A DNA stretch of 64,000 nucleotides from Streptomyces odonnellii (GTDB lineage Bacteria; Actinomycetota; Actinomycetes; Streptomycetales; Streptomycetaceae). This document shows, piece by piece, positions 46,374-54,127 of the stretch (position 1 is its first letter; each line of letters starts with the position of its first letter). The stretch covers positions 27,956-91,955 of the forward strand of contig NZ_LATD01000024.1 in NCBI RefSeq assembly GCF_000981895.1. The letters run 5' to 3'. The notes below the pieces were generated by a model. It searched no databases. It saw only the letters and a list, made by a program, of their open reading frames with translations, and was not told the DNA's origin. Made by a program: the position numbers and the translations under genes.

Positions 46374-46752
46374 AGGTCGACCATGCGTGCCGTGCCCGGT
46401 GTCCGCGAGCAGGGGACGGCCAATGGGTGGCGCCGGTCCCGCCCGGAGAGCCGCCGGAGCCCCGAACCGGCCCTGCCGGCACCGCTGTTCGTCGGACCTC
46501 GGCCGAACGGCGGCCGGGCCCCGGTCGGCCACCGGCCGTCGGCCCGCCGAACGGATCCGTCCGGACGTGAAGAACCCTGGCATCTCTTGTCGTGGACATG
46601 GCGGGATCGCTACGGTGTGCCGGGCCGTGCCATCCCGGCGCGGCCCGTTCACCACGCCCTGCGCCGGCCGCCCCCCACGCGTGCGCCACGGGAACCCCCT
46701 GCGTGCGTCACCGGGAGGGCGTTCGCCCGGCCCGGAACGCGAGAGGTATCCG
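46374..46752. other. Divergent intergenic region
   Basis: 379 bp between the GT39-like gene (left, minus) and the secreted protein gene (right, plus). The minus frame stays open to 46655, so part may encode an N-terminal extension, but that stretch is Arg/Pro-rich and unlike protein. I saw no clear promoter, only weak TTGTCG/TACGGT-like boxes near 46589-46613. Confidence 0.4.
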
Positions 46753-48021
46753 ATGCGCCAGAGACGTCAGCTCCACCGTTCACTGACCGGAGCCCTGTCC
46801 GCACTCGTCTGTCTGGGGCTGGCGGTGACCGCGCCACCGGCCGGGGCCGCCGACACCCAAAAATCCACGCGCGTAGCGTCCGACGCCACGCCCGCCCCCG
46901 TCACCTGGAACGCGGGTCTCTCCCGCGTCGACGCCGACGATGTCAACGTCCGCTACACGCACGGCGCGCTCCGCGTGGAGCAGCGCGGCTTCCGCCCCGC
47001 AGCCGAAGGCGGCGACGCGGGATACGGCTCGCAGGTGCTCGCGCCCAGGACGCTCGACAGCCCCGTCAACCGGGTCGAGGCGCGGCTCTCCGCCGACGTC
47101 CCCTCCGGAGCGCGCGTGGCCGTCGACGTCCGTGGGCGTGCCGAGGACGGCTCCTGGACCGAGTGGCGCGAAACCGCCGCCGACGGGGCCGCGGTGACCC
47201 TGCCCCGTACCGTCACCGCTGTCCAGGCCCGGATCACCCTCTGGGACACCGAAGGACTGATACGGGTCCGTGGCCTGCGGCTGACCGCCGACCGGGGCCC
47301 CGAGCCGCGTACGCCCCGCGCCGCCGCCGCGTTCAGCGCCCGGGTCTTCGCCACCCGCGAGGGGCTCGTCGGCAGGACCACCGCCAACGGCCATGTCATC
47401 CAGCCGAACGACCACTTCGTGGCGCTGCCCTCGCGCCGCGGCCTCTCGCCCAACGGCAGCGGCCAGTACTCCGTGCAGGTCTGCGGCCCCGCCCGCTGCG
47501 AGACCGCGCCCGTCTGGGACGTCGGCCCGTGGAACACCCGGGACGACTACTGGAACCCCTCCTCGGTACGGGAGAGCTTCAAGGACCTGCCGCAGGGCAA
47601 GCCCGAGGCGCAGGCCGCGTACGAGAACGGCTACAACGGCGGACTCGACGGCTCGGGACGGCGGGTGCTCAACCCGGCCGGCATCGACCTGGCCGACGGC
47701 ACCTTCGCCAATGTCGGCCTGCGGGACAACGGATGGGTGACCGTCACCTACCTCTGGACCGGCCCGCAGACGGGCAAGTCCTTCCCCACCTGGGGCACCG
47801 ACGTACGCATCAGGCAGCAGGCCACGACGGCGTCCCCCGAGGTGGCACGGCTCGCCGGGCCCACCCAGGTCAACGTCAGGTGCCAGGTCCACGGGCAGCG
47901 GATCACGGTCGACGGCATCACCAATGACGCCTGGTCCTATCTGCCGGACTACGGCGGCTACATCACCAACATCTACATCGATGTCCCCGAGCAGTGGCTG
48001 CCGGGCGTCCCCCAGTGCTGA
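46753..48021 (+). CDS. Secreted protein with C-terminal domain shared with the next gene
   Basis: 422 residues from ATG 46753, with GAGAGG (46741-46746) 6 bp upstream. A Sec signal peptide (RRQ...SLTGALSALVCLGLAVTA, cut after about AGAA, residue 33) shows export. The middle resembles a carbohydrate- or wall-associated beta domain, with motifs VCGPARCETAPVWDVGPWNT and NGYNGGLDGSGRRVLNPAGI. The last about 77 residues (WGTDVRIRQQA to LPGVPQC) are clearly homologous to the end of the following M23 protein. Two similar extracellular proteins in tandem, 74 bp apart, suggest a shared target, probably the cell wall. The enzyme activity, if any, is not identifiable by eye. Confidence 0.85.
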   Translation: MRQRRQLHRSLTGALSALVCLGLAVTAPPAGAADTQKSTRVASDATPAPVTWNAGLSRVDADDVNVRYTHGALRVEQRGFRPAAEGGDAGYGSQVLAPRTLDSPVNRVEARLSADVPSGARVAVDVRGRAEDGSWTEWRETAADGAAVTLPRTVTAVQARITLWDTEGLIRVRGLRLTADRGPEPRTPRAAAAFSARVFATREGLVGRTTANGHVIQPNDHFVALPSRRGLSPNGSGQYSVQVCGPARCETAPVWDVGPWNTRDDYWNPSSVRESFKDLPQGKPEAQAAYENGYNGGLDGSGRRVLNPAGIDLADGTFANVGLRDNGWVTVTYLWTGPQTGKSFPTWGTDVRIRQQATTASPEVARLAGPTQVNVRCQVHGQRITVDGITNDAWSYLPDYGGYITNIYIDVPEQWLPGVPQC

Positions 48022-48095
48022 CCCGGCCGAGCAGTCCGTACACCGCCGCGCACCGGCGCGCCCCCGCACACCGCCACGGAAAAGGAGCACTCCCC

Positions 48096-48914
48096 ATGCG
48101 TACGCGTTCCCGACGGCTGCTGACCGTCCTCGCCGCCGTGCTCCTGGCACTCGTCGGCCTCACCGCCGCCCCTGCCCAGGCGCGTCCCGGGCCTGGCGCG
48201 GACATCGCGCTCGCGGCCCCGAACTTCAAGGCGCCCTACCCGTGCGGGCAGCGGTGGACCCTCAGCCACCACTCCGCCGAGGTGCGCCGGGCCCTGGACT
48301 TCGTACGCGCCGACGGCGGCGCGACCGCCGGAACCCCGGTCCTGGCCTCCGCCGCCGGCACCGCGACCCGGATGTCCCAGCCCAGCGGCGCCGGAAACTA
48401 CATCGTCATCGACCACGGCGGCGGCTGGACCACCTACTACTTCCACCTGGCGTCCTACTCGGTGCCCAGCGGCGCCGTCGTCGCCCAGGGCCAGCAGATC
48501 GGTGTCACCGGCTCCACCGGCAACTCCACCGGGGCACACATCCACTACGAGCAGCTCCTGAACGGCGTGGGCCAGAACATCGTCATCAACGGGGCGGGCC
48601 TGCCGTACCCCTCGCAGTACAACCAGTCGTACCTGACCAGTGACAACGGCTGCGGCGGGGGCGGCGGGAGCAACTTCCGCACCTGGGGTACGGACATCAG
48701 GGTCAGGGCCGACGCCTATCTGACCTCGCCGGTCGTCACCGTCCTCGCGGGACCGACCAATGTCGTGGTGCTCTGCCAGAAGCAGGGCAGCACCGTCACC
48801 GCCGAGGGCTACACCAACAACTGGTGGAGCAAGCTCCGTGACCAGGGCGGCTACATCTCCAACATCTACATCGACCACCCGGCCGCACAGTTGCCGGGCG
48901 TGCCCGTCTGCTGA
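48096..48914 (+). CDS. Secreted M23-family (LytM-like) peptidase with C-terminal targeting domain
   Basis: 272 residues from ATG 48096 with AAAGGAG (48081-48087) 8 bp upstream. The signal peptide MRTRSRRLLTVLAAVLLALV... ends near AQA (residue 29). The M23 core runs about 45-170: a candidate zinc His/Asp in SHHSAEVRRALDF, VIDHGGGWTTYYFHLAS, and the HxH of GAHIHYEQ. M23 enzymes cut peptidoglycan cross-bridges. A Gly-rich hinge (CGGGGGS) leads to the last about 76 residues (WGTDIRVRADA to LPGVPVC), homologous to the upstream gene's tail and probably SH3-like wall binding. The gene ends at a strong terminator. Confidence 0.9.
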   Translation: MRTRSRRLLTVLAAVLLALVGLTAAPAQARPGPGADIALAAPNFKAPYPCGQRWTLSHHSAEVRRALDFVRADGGATAGTPVLASAAGTATRMSQPSGAGNYIVIDHGGGWTTYYFHLASYSVPSGAVVAQGQQIGVTGSTGNSTGAHIHYEQLLNGVGQNIVINGAGLPYPSQYNQSYLTSDNGCGGGGGSNFRTWGTDIRVRADAYLTSPVVTVLAGPTNVVVLCQKQGSTVTAEGYTNNWWSKLRDQGGYISNIYIDHPAAQLPGVPVC

Positions 48915-48925
48915 CGGCTTCCGGA

Positions 48926-48961
48926 CGGTACCGGTACGACAGGCGGTACCGGTACGACAGG
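48926..48961. repeat. Perfect 18-bp tandem repeat before the terminator
   Basis: CGGTACCGGTACGACAGG occurs twice head-to-tail (48926-48943, 48944-48961). Each unit contains the palindrome GGTACC. It sits between the M23 stop and the terminator stem, in the 3' untranslated region. Confidence 0.9.
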
Positions 48962-48996
48962 GCCCCCGCCCCGAGGGGACACTCCGGGGCGGGGGC
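48962..48996. terminator. Bidirectional terminator between M23 and ApbE genes
   Basis: GCCCCCGCCCCG (48962-48973) pairs perfectly with CGGGGCGGGGGC (48985-48996), 12 G-C pairs around an 11-base loop. The flanking genes converge here, so it can serve both. Confidence 0.85.
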
Positions 48997-49067
48997 AGTC
49001 ATTCGCACACTCCGCGGCGTACAGGACTTCGGAGGAACGGGACTCCGGCGGAACCGGAACGGGACTC

Positions 49068-49850
49068 CTACGCGGGGAACCCGGCGCTCCGCCACGTCTC
49101 GCCGTCCGCCGTGACGGCCAGCAGCTCGTACCCGTCCTGGGACGCGATCCACGACCGCGCCAGATCGCCCATCGCGAAGGCGGCCGTGGCGAAAGCGTCC
49201 GCCTGGGCGAGCCGGGCGCCCGCCACCGTGGCCGACAGCAGCTCCGACGCCGGCAGGCCCGTACGCGGATCGATGATGTGGCCGCTCCGCTCCGCCGAAC
49301 CCGAGGTCGCCACCGCCAGATCCTGGCCATGGACCACCGCGATGAGCTGATCCCGGTACACCGGGTGGGCGATACCGACCCGCCAGGCCACGCCCGGCGC
49401 TGTCTCGCCCCGGAGCTGGAGATCGCCTCCGGCGTCGATGTACGTATTGCGCGCCCCGGCCTCGTACAGCATCCGCGAGGCGTGTTCCACCGCCCATCCC
49501 GTGACCACACCGGACGGATCGAGCCGGCCGGACGCGGTGGCGGTGAAGAACCCGTTCGTGTCCCGGGTCGCCACATCGCAGAGCGCGAGGACCTCCGCCA
49601 CCATGTCCGGACACTCCTCCAGGGTCGTCTCACCGTGCGCGAGCCGGTTGATGGTGCTGTCGGCGCGGTGCGTGGAGAAGACCGCGTCCACTTCGTGCAG
49701 CCAGAGCACCGCGTCCGTGAGCGCCCGCCCCACCTGCTGGGTGACGGGGTCATGGATGTCGAAGGAGAACACCGTCCCCATGGCGTGCTCGAAGTGGCGC
49801 AGACCCGGATGAGGACTCTGCTTGCTCTGCGGGTCCTGTTGGGTGATCAC
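49068..49850 (-). CDS. apbE: FAD:protein FMN transferase (ApbE family)
   Basis: 260 residues from GTG 49850, chosen because GAGAGGGAA precedes it; the frame is open to 50030. ApbE enzymes covalently attach FMN from FAD to a Thr/Ser of exported flavoproteins. Family motifs are present: AMGT at residues 23-26, LDPSGVVTGWAVE, DAGGDLQLRG, HIIDPRTGLPA (Mg/flavin site) and ADAFATAAFAMG. No lipoprotein signal is evident at this start, so it may be cytosolic, unlike many Gram-negative ApbEs. It is divergent from a two-component system. In actinobacteria such enzymes often accompany FMN-binding membrane proteins, but no such substrate gene lies within this window. Confidence 0.92.
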   Translation of the reverse strand: MITQQDPQSKQSPHPGLRHFEHAMGTVFSFDIHDPVTQQVGRALTDAVLWLHEVDAVFSTHRADSTINRLAHGETTLEECPDMVAEVLALCDVATRDTNGFFTATASGRLDPSGVVTGWAVEHASRMLYEAGARNTYIDAGGDLQLRGETAPGVAWRVGIAHPVYRDQLIAVVHGQDLAVATSGSAERSGHIIDPRTGLPASELLSATVAGARLAQADAFATAAFAMGDLARSWIASQDGYELLAVTADGETWRSAGFPA

Positions 49851-49915
49851 CGCGTTTCCCTCTCTTGGCGAGGCATGGTGCCGTTTAGTGGCGTAAGTCA
49901 CACCGTCGCAAGCCG

Positions 49916-49937
49916 ACCTCTGAGGAACCTCTGAAGA
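49916..49937. promoter_or_regulatory. 11-bp direct repeat, candidate OmpR-type operator
   Basis: ACCTCTGAGGA (49916-49926) is followed immediately by ACCTCTGAAGA (49927-49937): 10 of 11 bases identical at exactly one helical turn. OmpR/PhoB-family regulators bind tandem 11-bp repeats. The site lies between the divergent apbE and response-regulator genes and may control both. About 20 bp left, GTGGCGTAAGTCAC (49890s) is a short interrupted palindrome. Confidence 0.5.
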
Positions 49938-50028
49938 CGCGGGAGCCGGCCCCGCGCGCCGCCACGCCGGTGACGCGGGGGCCTGCCTGCCGGTGTCGGT
50001 GATCGGGGCGAGGGAAGCTGGAACCACC

Positions 50029-50778
50029 ATGCACAGTGACGCCTATGACGCGAGCTCCGCCGCCTCTCCCGCCCTGAGCAGGCCCGACGGCACTCCGGTG
50101 CGGGTCCTGGTCGTCGACGACGAGCCCGACCTGACCGAGGTCCTCGGCGCGGCGCTCCGCTACGAACAGTGGGAGGTACGGAGCGCGGGTGACGGCGCCT
50201 CGGCGGTCCGTATCGCCGGTACGTTCCGCCCCGACGCGGTCGTGCTCGACTGGATGCTTCCCGACATGAACGGCCTGCGGGTCCTGCGTGAGCTGCGGGC
50301 CGTCCTGCCGGACGTCTGTGTGCTCTTCCTGACCGCCCGCGACACCGTGGAGGAGCGGATCAGGGGCATCACCGCAGGCGGCGACGACTATGTGACCAAG
50401 CCCTTCAGCCTGGAGGAGGTGCTGGCCCGGCTGCGCGGACTGCTGCGCAGGGCCGGTATGGCCCGGGAGCCGGGCGGCGACCGGCTGGAGGTGGGGGATC
50501 TGGTGATGGACGAGGACGCCCGCGAGGTCAGCAGGGCGGGCGTCCCGGTGGAACTGTCCCGTACCGAGTTCGAACTGCTGCGCTTCCTGATGCGCAACCC
50601 GCGCCGGGTGCTGTCCAAGGACCAGATCCTGGACCGGGTCTGGTCGTACGACTTCGGCGGCCAGGCGCATGTCGTCGAGCTGTACATCAGCTACCTGCGC
50701 AAGAAGATCGACGCCGGCCGCACCCCGCTGATCCACACGGTGCGCGGGGTCGGTTACGTACTGAAGCCGGACGCGTGA
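50029..50778 (+). CDS. OmpR-family response regulator
   Basis: 249 residues from ATG 50029, with GAGGGAAG upstream. The receiver domain (about 24-140) has the acidic pair DDEPD, phospho-acceptor Asp74 in VVLDWMLPDM, Thr in FLTARD and Lys124 in VTKPFS. The C-terminal winged helix (about 150-246) has LSRTEFELLRFLMRNP, VLSKDQILDRVW and HTVRGVGYVLK, the OmpR/PhoB DNA-binding fold. The stop overlaps the kinase start by 4 bp (GTGA), so the pair is translationally coupled. The tandem 11-bp repeat upstream is a likely autoregulatory site. The signal is unknown. Confidence 0.96.
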   Translation: MHSDAYDASSAASPALSRPDGTPVRVLVVDDEPDLTEVLGAALRYEQWEVRSAGDGASAVRIAGTFRPDAVVLDWMLPDMNGLRVLRELRAVLPDVCVLFLTARDTVEERIRGITAGGDDYVTKPFSLEEVLARLRGLLRRAGMAREPGGDRLEVGDLVMDEDAREVSRAGVPVELSRTEFELLRFLMRNPRRVLSKDQILDRVWSYDFGGQAHVVELYISYLRKKIDAGRTPLIHTVRGVGYVLKPDA

Positions 50779-52325
50779 GCGGCGTGGACCCCGTCGGACC
50801 CACGAGTCCTCCGGGCACCATGGGCCGCGCGGCCCGGGCGGTCCGCGCGACGCGCGCCCTGCTCGACCGGCTGCCGCTGCCGCGCACCCTCAAGGCCCGG
50901 CTGACCATCGGGCTGCTGGCGCTGCTCGCCCTCGCCTGCCTCGCCGTGGGGCTGATCACCGTCACGGCGCTCGAAAGGTTTCTGCTCAACAAACTGGACC
51001 GCCAACTGATCGCGGCCGACGGCCGGTTCGCGGAGAGCCTGGAGCACGAGGCGCACCCGGATGCGCAGTATGTCGCCGACACCCGGGGCCAGGCGGAGGG
51101 CACCTTCGGCGCCCGGCTGCTGTTCGGCGTCGTGACCCAGGCGTCCATGGTGCACGGCGAGACGCATGTGCCGGTGCCGGTCACCCCCGCCGACCGGGCC
51201 GCGCTCGCCGCCGTGCCCCGCGACGGCAAGGGCCACACCATCCATCTCTCCGCCCTCGGCGACTACCGCATGGTCTCCGAGGGGGGCGACGAGGGCGACA
51301 CACTCCTCACCGGGCTGCCGTTCGCCCGCGTCATGGACACCGTGCACCGGCTGGAAGCCGTGGAGACGGCCGTCTTCGCCGCCGCGCTGCTGATCACCGG
51401 GGTGCTGGGGGCGCTGCTGGTACGGCTGTCCCTGCGGCCCCTCAGCCGGGTAGCCGCGACCGCCACCGAGGTGACCCGGCTGCCCCTGGCCAGCGGCGAG
51501 GTCGCCATGCCGCCCCCGGTGCCGGACACCGACACCCGTACCGAGGTCGGCAGGGTCGGTGCCGCGCTCAACCGGATGCTCGGCCATGTCGGCGACGCCC
51601 TCTCCCGCCGCCACGCCAGCGAGGAGCGGCTGCGCCACTTCGCGGCCGACGCCAGCCACGAACTGCGCACGCCCGTCGCCACCGTGCGCGCCCACGCGGA
51701 ACTCGCCCTGCGCCATCCCGGGGCCGTGCCCGACGACGTCCTGCACGCCCTGGAGCGCATCCACTACGAGAGCGAACGGATGAGCGGTCTGGTCGACGAT
51801 CTCCTGCTGCTGGCCCGCCTCGACGCGGGACGTCCGCTGGGGCGCGGCACCGTCGACCTCACCCGGCTCGCCCTTGACGCCGTCAGCGACGCGCGCGCCG
51901 CCTCGCCGGACCACCGCTGGCTGCTGGAACTGCCCCGGGAACCGGTGACCGTCACGGGCGACGATCACCGCCTCTACCAGGTCGTGGCGAACCTCCTGGG
52001 CAACGCGGGTACGCACACCCCGCCGGACACCACCGTGACCCTGGGTATCGCTGCCGCCGGGGCCTTCGCCGAACTCACCGTGACGGACACCGGACCCGGC
52101 ATCCCCGAGGAATTCCAGTCGGAGGTCTTCCAGCGGTTCAGCCGCGCCGACCAGGCGAGGCAGCGGACCGCCGGGGGCACCGGCCTTGGCCTTGCGATCG
52201 TCGCCGCGGTGGTCGCCGCCCACGGCGGCACGGTGGAGGTGACCAGCCGTCCCGGACGCACGGCCTTCGTGGTACGGCTGCCGCTCCCCGGGCCGGATGC
52301 GGAGACCGGGGACGCCGGCCCGTAA
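50775..52325 (+). CDS. Sensor histidine kinase, HAMP/HisKA/HATPase_c
   Basis: 516 residues from GTG 50775. Membrane helices at about 43-65 and 196-218 enclose an extracytoplasmic sensor region of about 130 residues. HAMP follows (about 218-270), then HisKA with FAADASHELRTPV (His295), N-box NLLGNAGTHTPPD, G1 DTGPGIPEE and G2 GGTGLGLAIV. It phosphorylates the preceding OmpR-type regulator. The sensor domain lacks recognisable ligand motifs; the neighbouring flavinyltransferase hints at redox or respiration, which is speculation. Confidence 0.95.
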   Translation: MSGVDPVGPTSPPGTMGRAARAVRATRALLDRLPLPRTLKARLTIGLLALLALACLAVGLITVTALERFLLNKLDRQLIAADGRFAESLEHEAHPDAQYVADTRGQAEGTFGARLLFGVVTQASMVHGETHVPVPVTPADRAALAAVPRDGKGHTIHLSALGDYRMVSEGGDEGDTLLTGLPFARVMDTVHRLEAVETAVFAAALLITGVLGALLVRLSLRPLSRVAATATEVTRLPLASGEVAMPPPVPDTDTRTEVGRVGAALNRMLGHVGDALSRRHASEERLRHFAADASHELRTPVATVRAHAELALRHPGAVPDDVLHALERIHYESERMSGLVDDLLLLARLDAGRPLGRGTVDLTRLALDAVSDARAASPDHRWLLELPREPVTVTGDDHRLYQVVANLLGNAGTHTPPDTTVTLGIAAAGAFAELTVTDTGPGIPEEFQSEVFQRFSRADQARQRTAGGTGLGLAIVAAVVAAHGGTVEVTSRPGRTAFVVRLPLPGPDAETGDAGP

Positions 52326-52439
52326 TGTTGCACGCTGTGCCGGACGAGTGACGGCACGGATGGACGACCATGCCTCCGCGGGGGAGGCCGGAGCGAAGGT
52401 GGTACGGGGCATGATGCCGGTCAAGAAGGCGGTCTCGGC

Positions 52440-53786
52440 GTGCAGTTGACGATTCTCGGCGGCGGCGGCTTCCGGGTGCCGCTGGTGTACGGCGCGCTCC
52501 TCACCGACCGTGGAGAGGGCCGTGTCACCCGGGTCACCCTCCACGACCTCGACCCCGCCCGGCTCTCGGCCGTCGCCCGGGTCCTGGCCGAACAGGCCGC
52601 GGGCATCCCCGACGCCCCCGAGGTCACGGCCACCACCGATCTCGACGAGGCGCTGCGCGGCGCCGACTTCGTCTTCTCGGCGATCCGCGTCGGAGGGCTC
52701 GAAGGGCGCGCGGCCGACGAGCGGGTCGCCCTGGAGCTGGGCGTCCTGGGCCAGGAGACGGTCGGCGCGGGCGGCATCGCGTACGGACTGCGGACCGTGC
52801 CCGTCGCCGTGGACATCGCGCGGCGCGTGGCCCGGCTCGCCCCCGACGCCTGGGTCATCAACTTCACCAACCCGGCCGGTCTGGTCACCGAGGCGATGTC
52901 CCACCACCTCGGCGACCGCGTCATCGGCATCTGCGACTCGCCCGTGGGCCTCGCCCGCCGCGTCGCCCGGATCCTCGGAGCCGACCCGGACCGGGCCTCG
53001 GCGGACTATGTGGGCCTCAACCACCTGGGCTGGCTGCGCGGACTGCGGGTCGACGGACGCGACGAACTCCCGCGTCTGCTCGCGGACCCCGAGGCCCTGG
53101 GCTCCTTCGAGGAGGGCAGGCTCTTCGGCCCCGAGTGGCTCATGTCCCTCGGCGCGATCCCCAACGAGTATCTGCACTACTACTACTTCAACCGGGAGAC
53201 GGTCCGCGCCTACCAGGAGGCCGAGCAGACCCGCGGCGCGTTCCTCCGCGACCAGCAGGCCCGCTTCTACGACGAGATGGCTCTGCCGGACACCCCCGCC
53301 CTGGCGGCCTGGGACCGTACCCGCGCCGAACGGGAAGCGACGTACATGGCGGAGAACCGGGACGCGGCGGGCGTCGGCGAACGGGACGCCGACGACCTGG
53401 AGTCCGGCGGCTACGAGAAGGTCGCCCTCGCCCTGATGCGTGCCATCGCCCGCGACGAACGCACCACGCTGATCCTCAATGTCCGCAACCGCACCACCCT
53501 GCGGGTGCTCGACGAGGATGCGGTCATCGAGGTGCCCTGCCTGGTGGACGCCAACGGCGCCCACCCGCTCTCCGTCGCGCCCCTGCCCGGCCACGCCACC
53601 GGACTGGTGTGCGCCGTCAAGGCCGTCGAACGCGAGGTCCTCGCCGCCGCCGGGAGCGGCTCCCGCGCCACCGCCGCGAAGGCGTTCGCGCTGCACCCGC
53701 TGGTGGACTCGGTGACCGTGGCACACCGCCTGGTCGAGGGCTACACGAGCGTCCACCCCGGCCTCGCGTATCTGAAGCGGCCCTAG
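52440..53786 (+). CDS. GH4 family 6-phospho-glycosidase (6-phospho-beta-glucosidase-like)
   Basis: 448 residues from GTG 52440, with AAGAAGG about 10 bp upstream. GH4 enzymes use NAD+ and a divalent metal to cleave phosphorylated disaccharides by an oxidation-elimination route. Seen here: dinucleotide motif ILGGGGFRVP at the N-terminus, VINFTNPAG, the metal cysteine in ICDSPVG, GLNHLGW, and VDANGAHPLS. The substrate (phospho-cellobiose or similar) is not determined. No PTS genes are adjacent. The TAG stop (53784-53786) lies inside the CTAG at the edge of a palindromic mobile element, so the original 3' end may have been altered by insertion. Confidence 0.9.
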   Translation: MQLTILGGGGFRVPLVYGALLTDRGEGRVTRVTLHDLDPARLSAVARVLAEQAAGIPDAPEVTATTDLDEALRGADFVFSAIRVGGLEGRAADERVALELGVLGQETVGAGGIAYGLRTVPVAVDIARRVARLAPDAWVINFTNPAGLVTEAMSHHLGDRVIGICDSPVGLARRVARILGADPDRASADYVGLNHLGWLRGLRVDGRDELPRLLADPEALGSFEEGRLFGPEWLMSLGAIPNEYLHYYYFNRETVRAYQEAEQTRGAFLRDQQARFYDEMALPDTPALAAWDRTRAEREATYMAENRDAAGVGERDADDLESGGYEKVALALMRAIARDERTTLILNVRNRTTLRVLDEDAVIEVPCLVDANGAHPLSVAPLPGHATGLVCAVKAVEREVLAAAGSGSRATAAKAFALHPLVDSVTVAHRLVEGYTSVHPGLAYLKRP

Positions 53787-53963
53787 GGCGTGTCTTCAAA
53801 GTCCCGTCTGCCCGACGACGCCTGGCACGCACGCTCGCCGCGTTGTCGGGATCATCCAAGTACGTCCAGTACGAGGATGACCCTCCGCCTTGCGATCGCA
53901 CGCACCAGACGCCGTCGGCCCCGCCCTTCGGGCGGACGACGCTACTTTGAAGACACGCCCTAG
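53783..53963. mobile_element. 181-bp palindromic MITE-like element, copy 1
   Basis: Ends CTAGGGCGTGTCTTCAAAGT (53783-53802) and its exact complement (53944-53963) form 20-bp perfect terminal inverted repeats; CTAG at both edges looks like a duplicated or palindromic target. The inside is rich in hairpins: CATCC at 53852-53856 facing GGATG across GTAC...GTAC, and a GCCC-TTC-GGGC stem. It encodes nothing plausible. A homologous copy lies inverted at 59985-60165 (150/181 identical, no gaps). Non-autonomous elements of the IS5 type with CTAG targets are a possible parent. It covers most of the gap between GH4 and DUF2252. Confidence 0.8.
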
Positions 53964-54020
53964 GGCCTCTCGTTTGGATCTTGCTGGGCTCTCCAGCCAG
54001 ATCCAAACGAAAGACCCTAG
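53960..54020. repeat. 61-bp near-perfect hairpin abutting MITE copy 1
   Basis: CTAGGGCCTCTCGTTTGGAT and onward reads as a 29-bp arm whose complement follows after a 3-bp turn, with 26 of 29 positions pairing, ending again in CTAG (54017-54020). It shares the CTAG at 53960-53963 with the 181-bp element, so the two sit end to end. The outer ends differ from those of the larger element (CCTCTCGTTTGG), so it is a different repeat family. Confidence 0.8.
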
Positions 54021-54127
54021 GCGCCCGCGGGGCCACGGAGCGGAGATGCGGGCGGTACCGGCCCGCGGGGAGAATGGGAGGGCGGCGGACCCGGGGGAGT
54101 CCGGCGAGCGCATGGGAGGAGCACGCC

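Noticed and set aside
48926..48961. CRISPR-like array
   Set aside because: Only two head-to-tail copies without spacers; no cas genes nearby.
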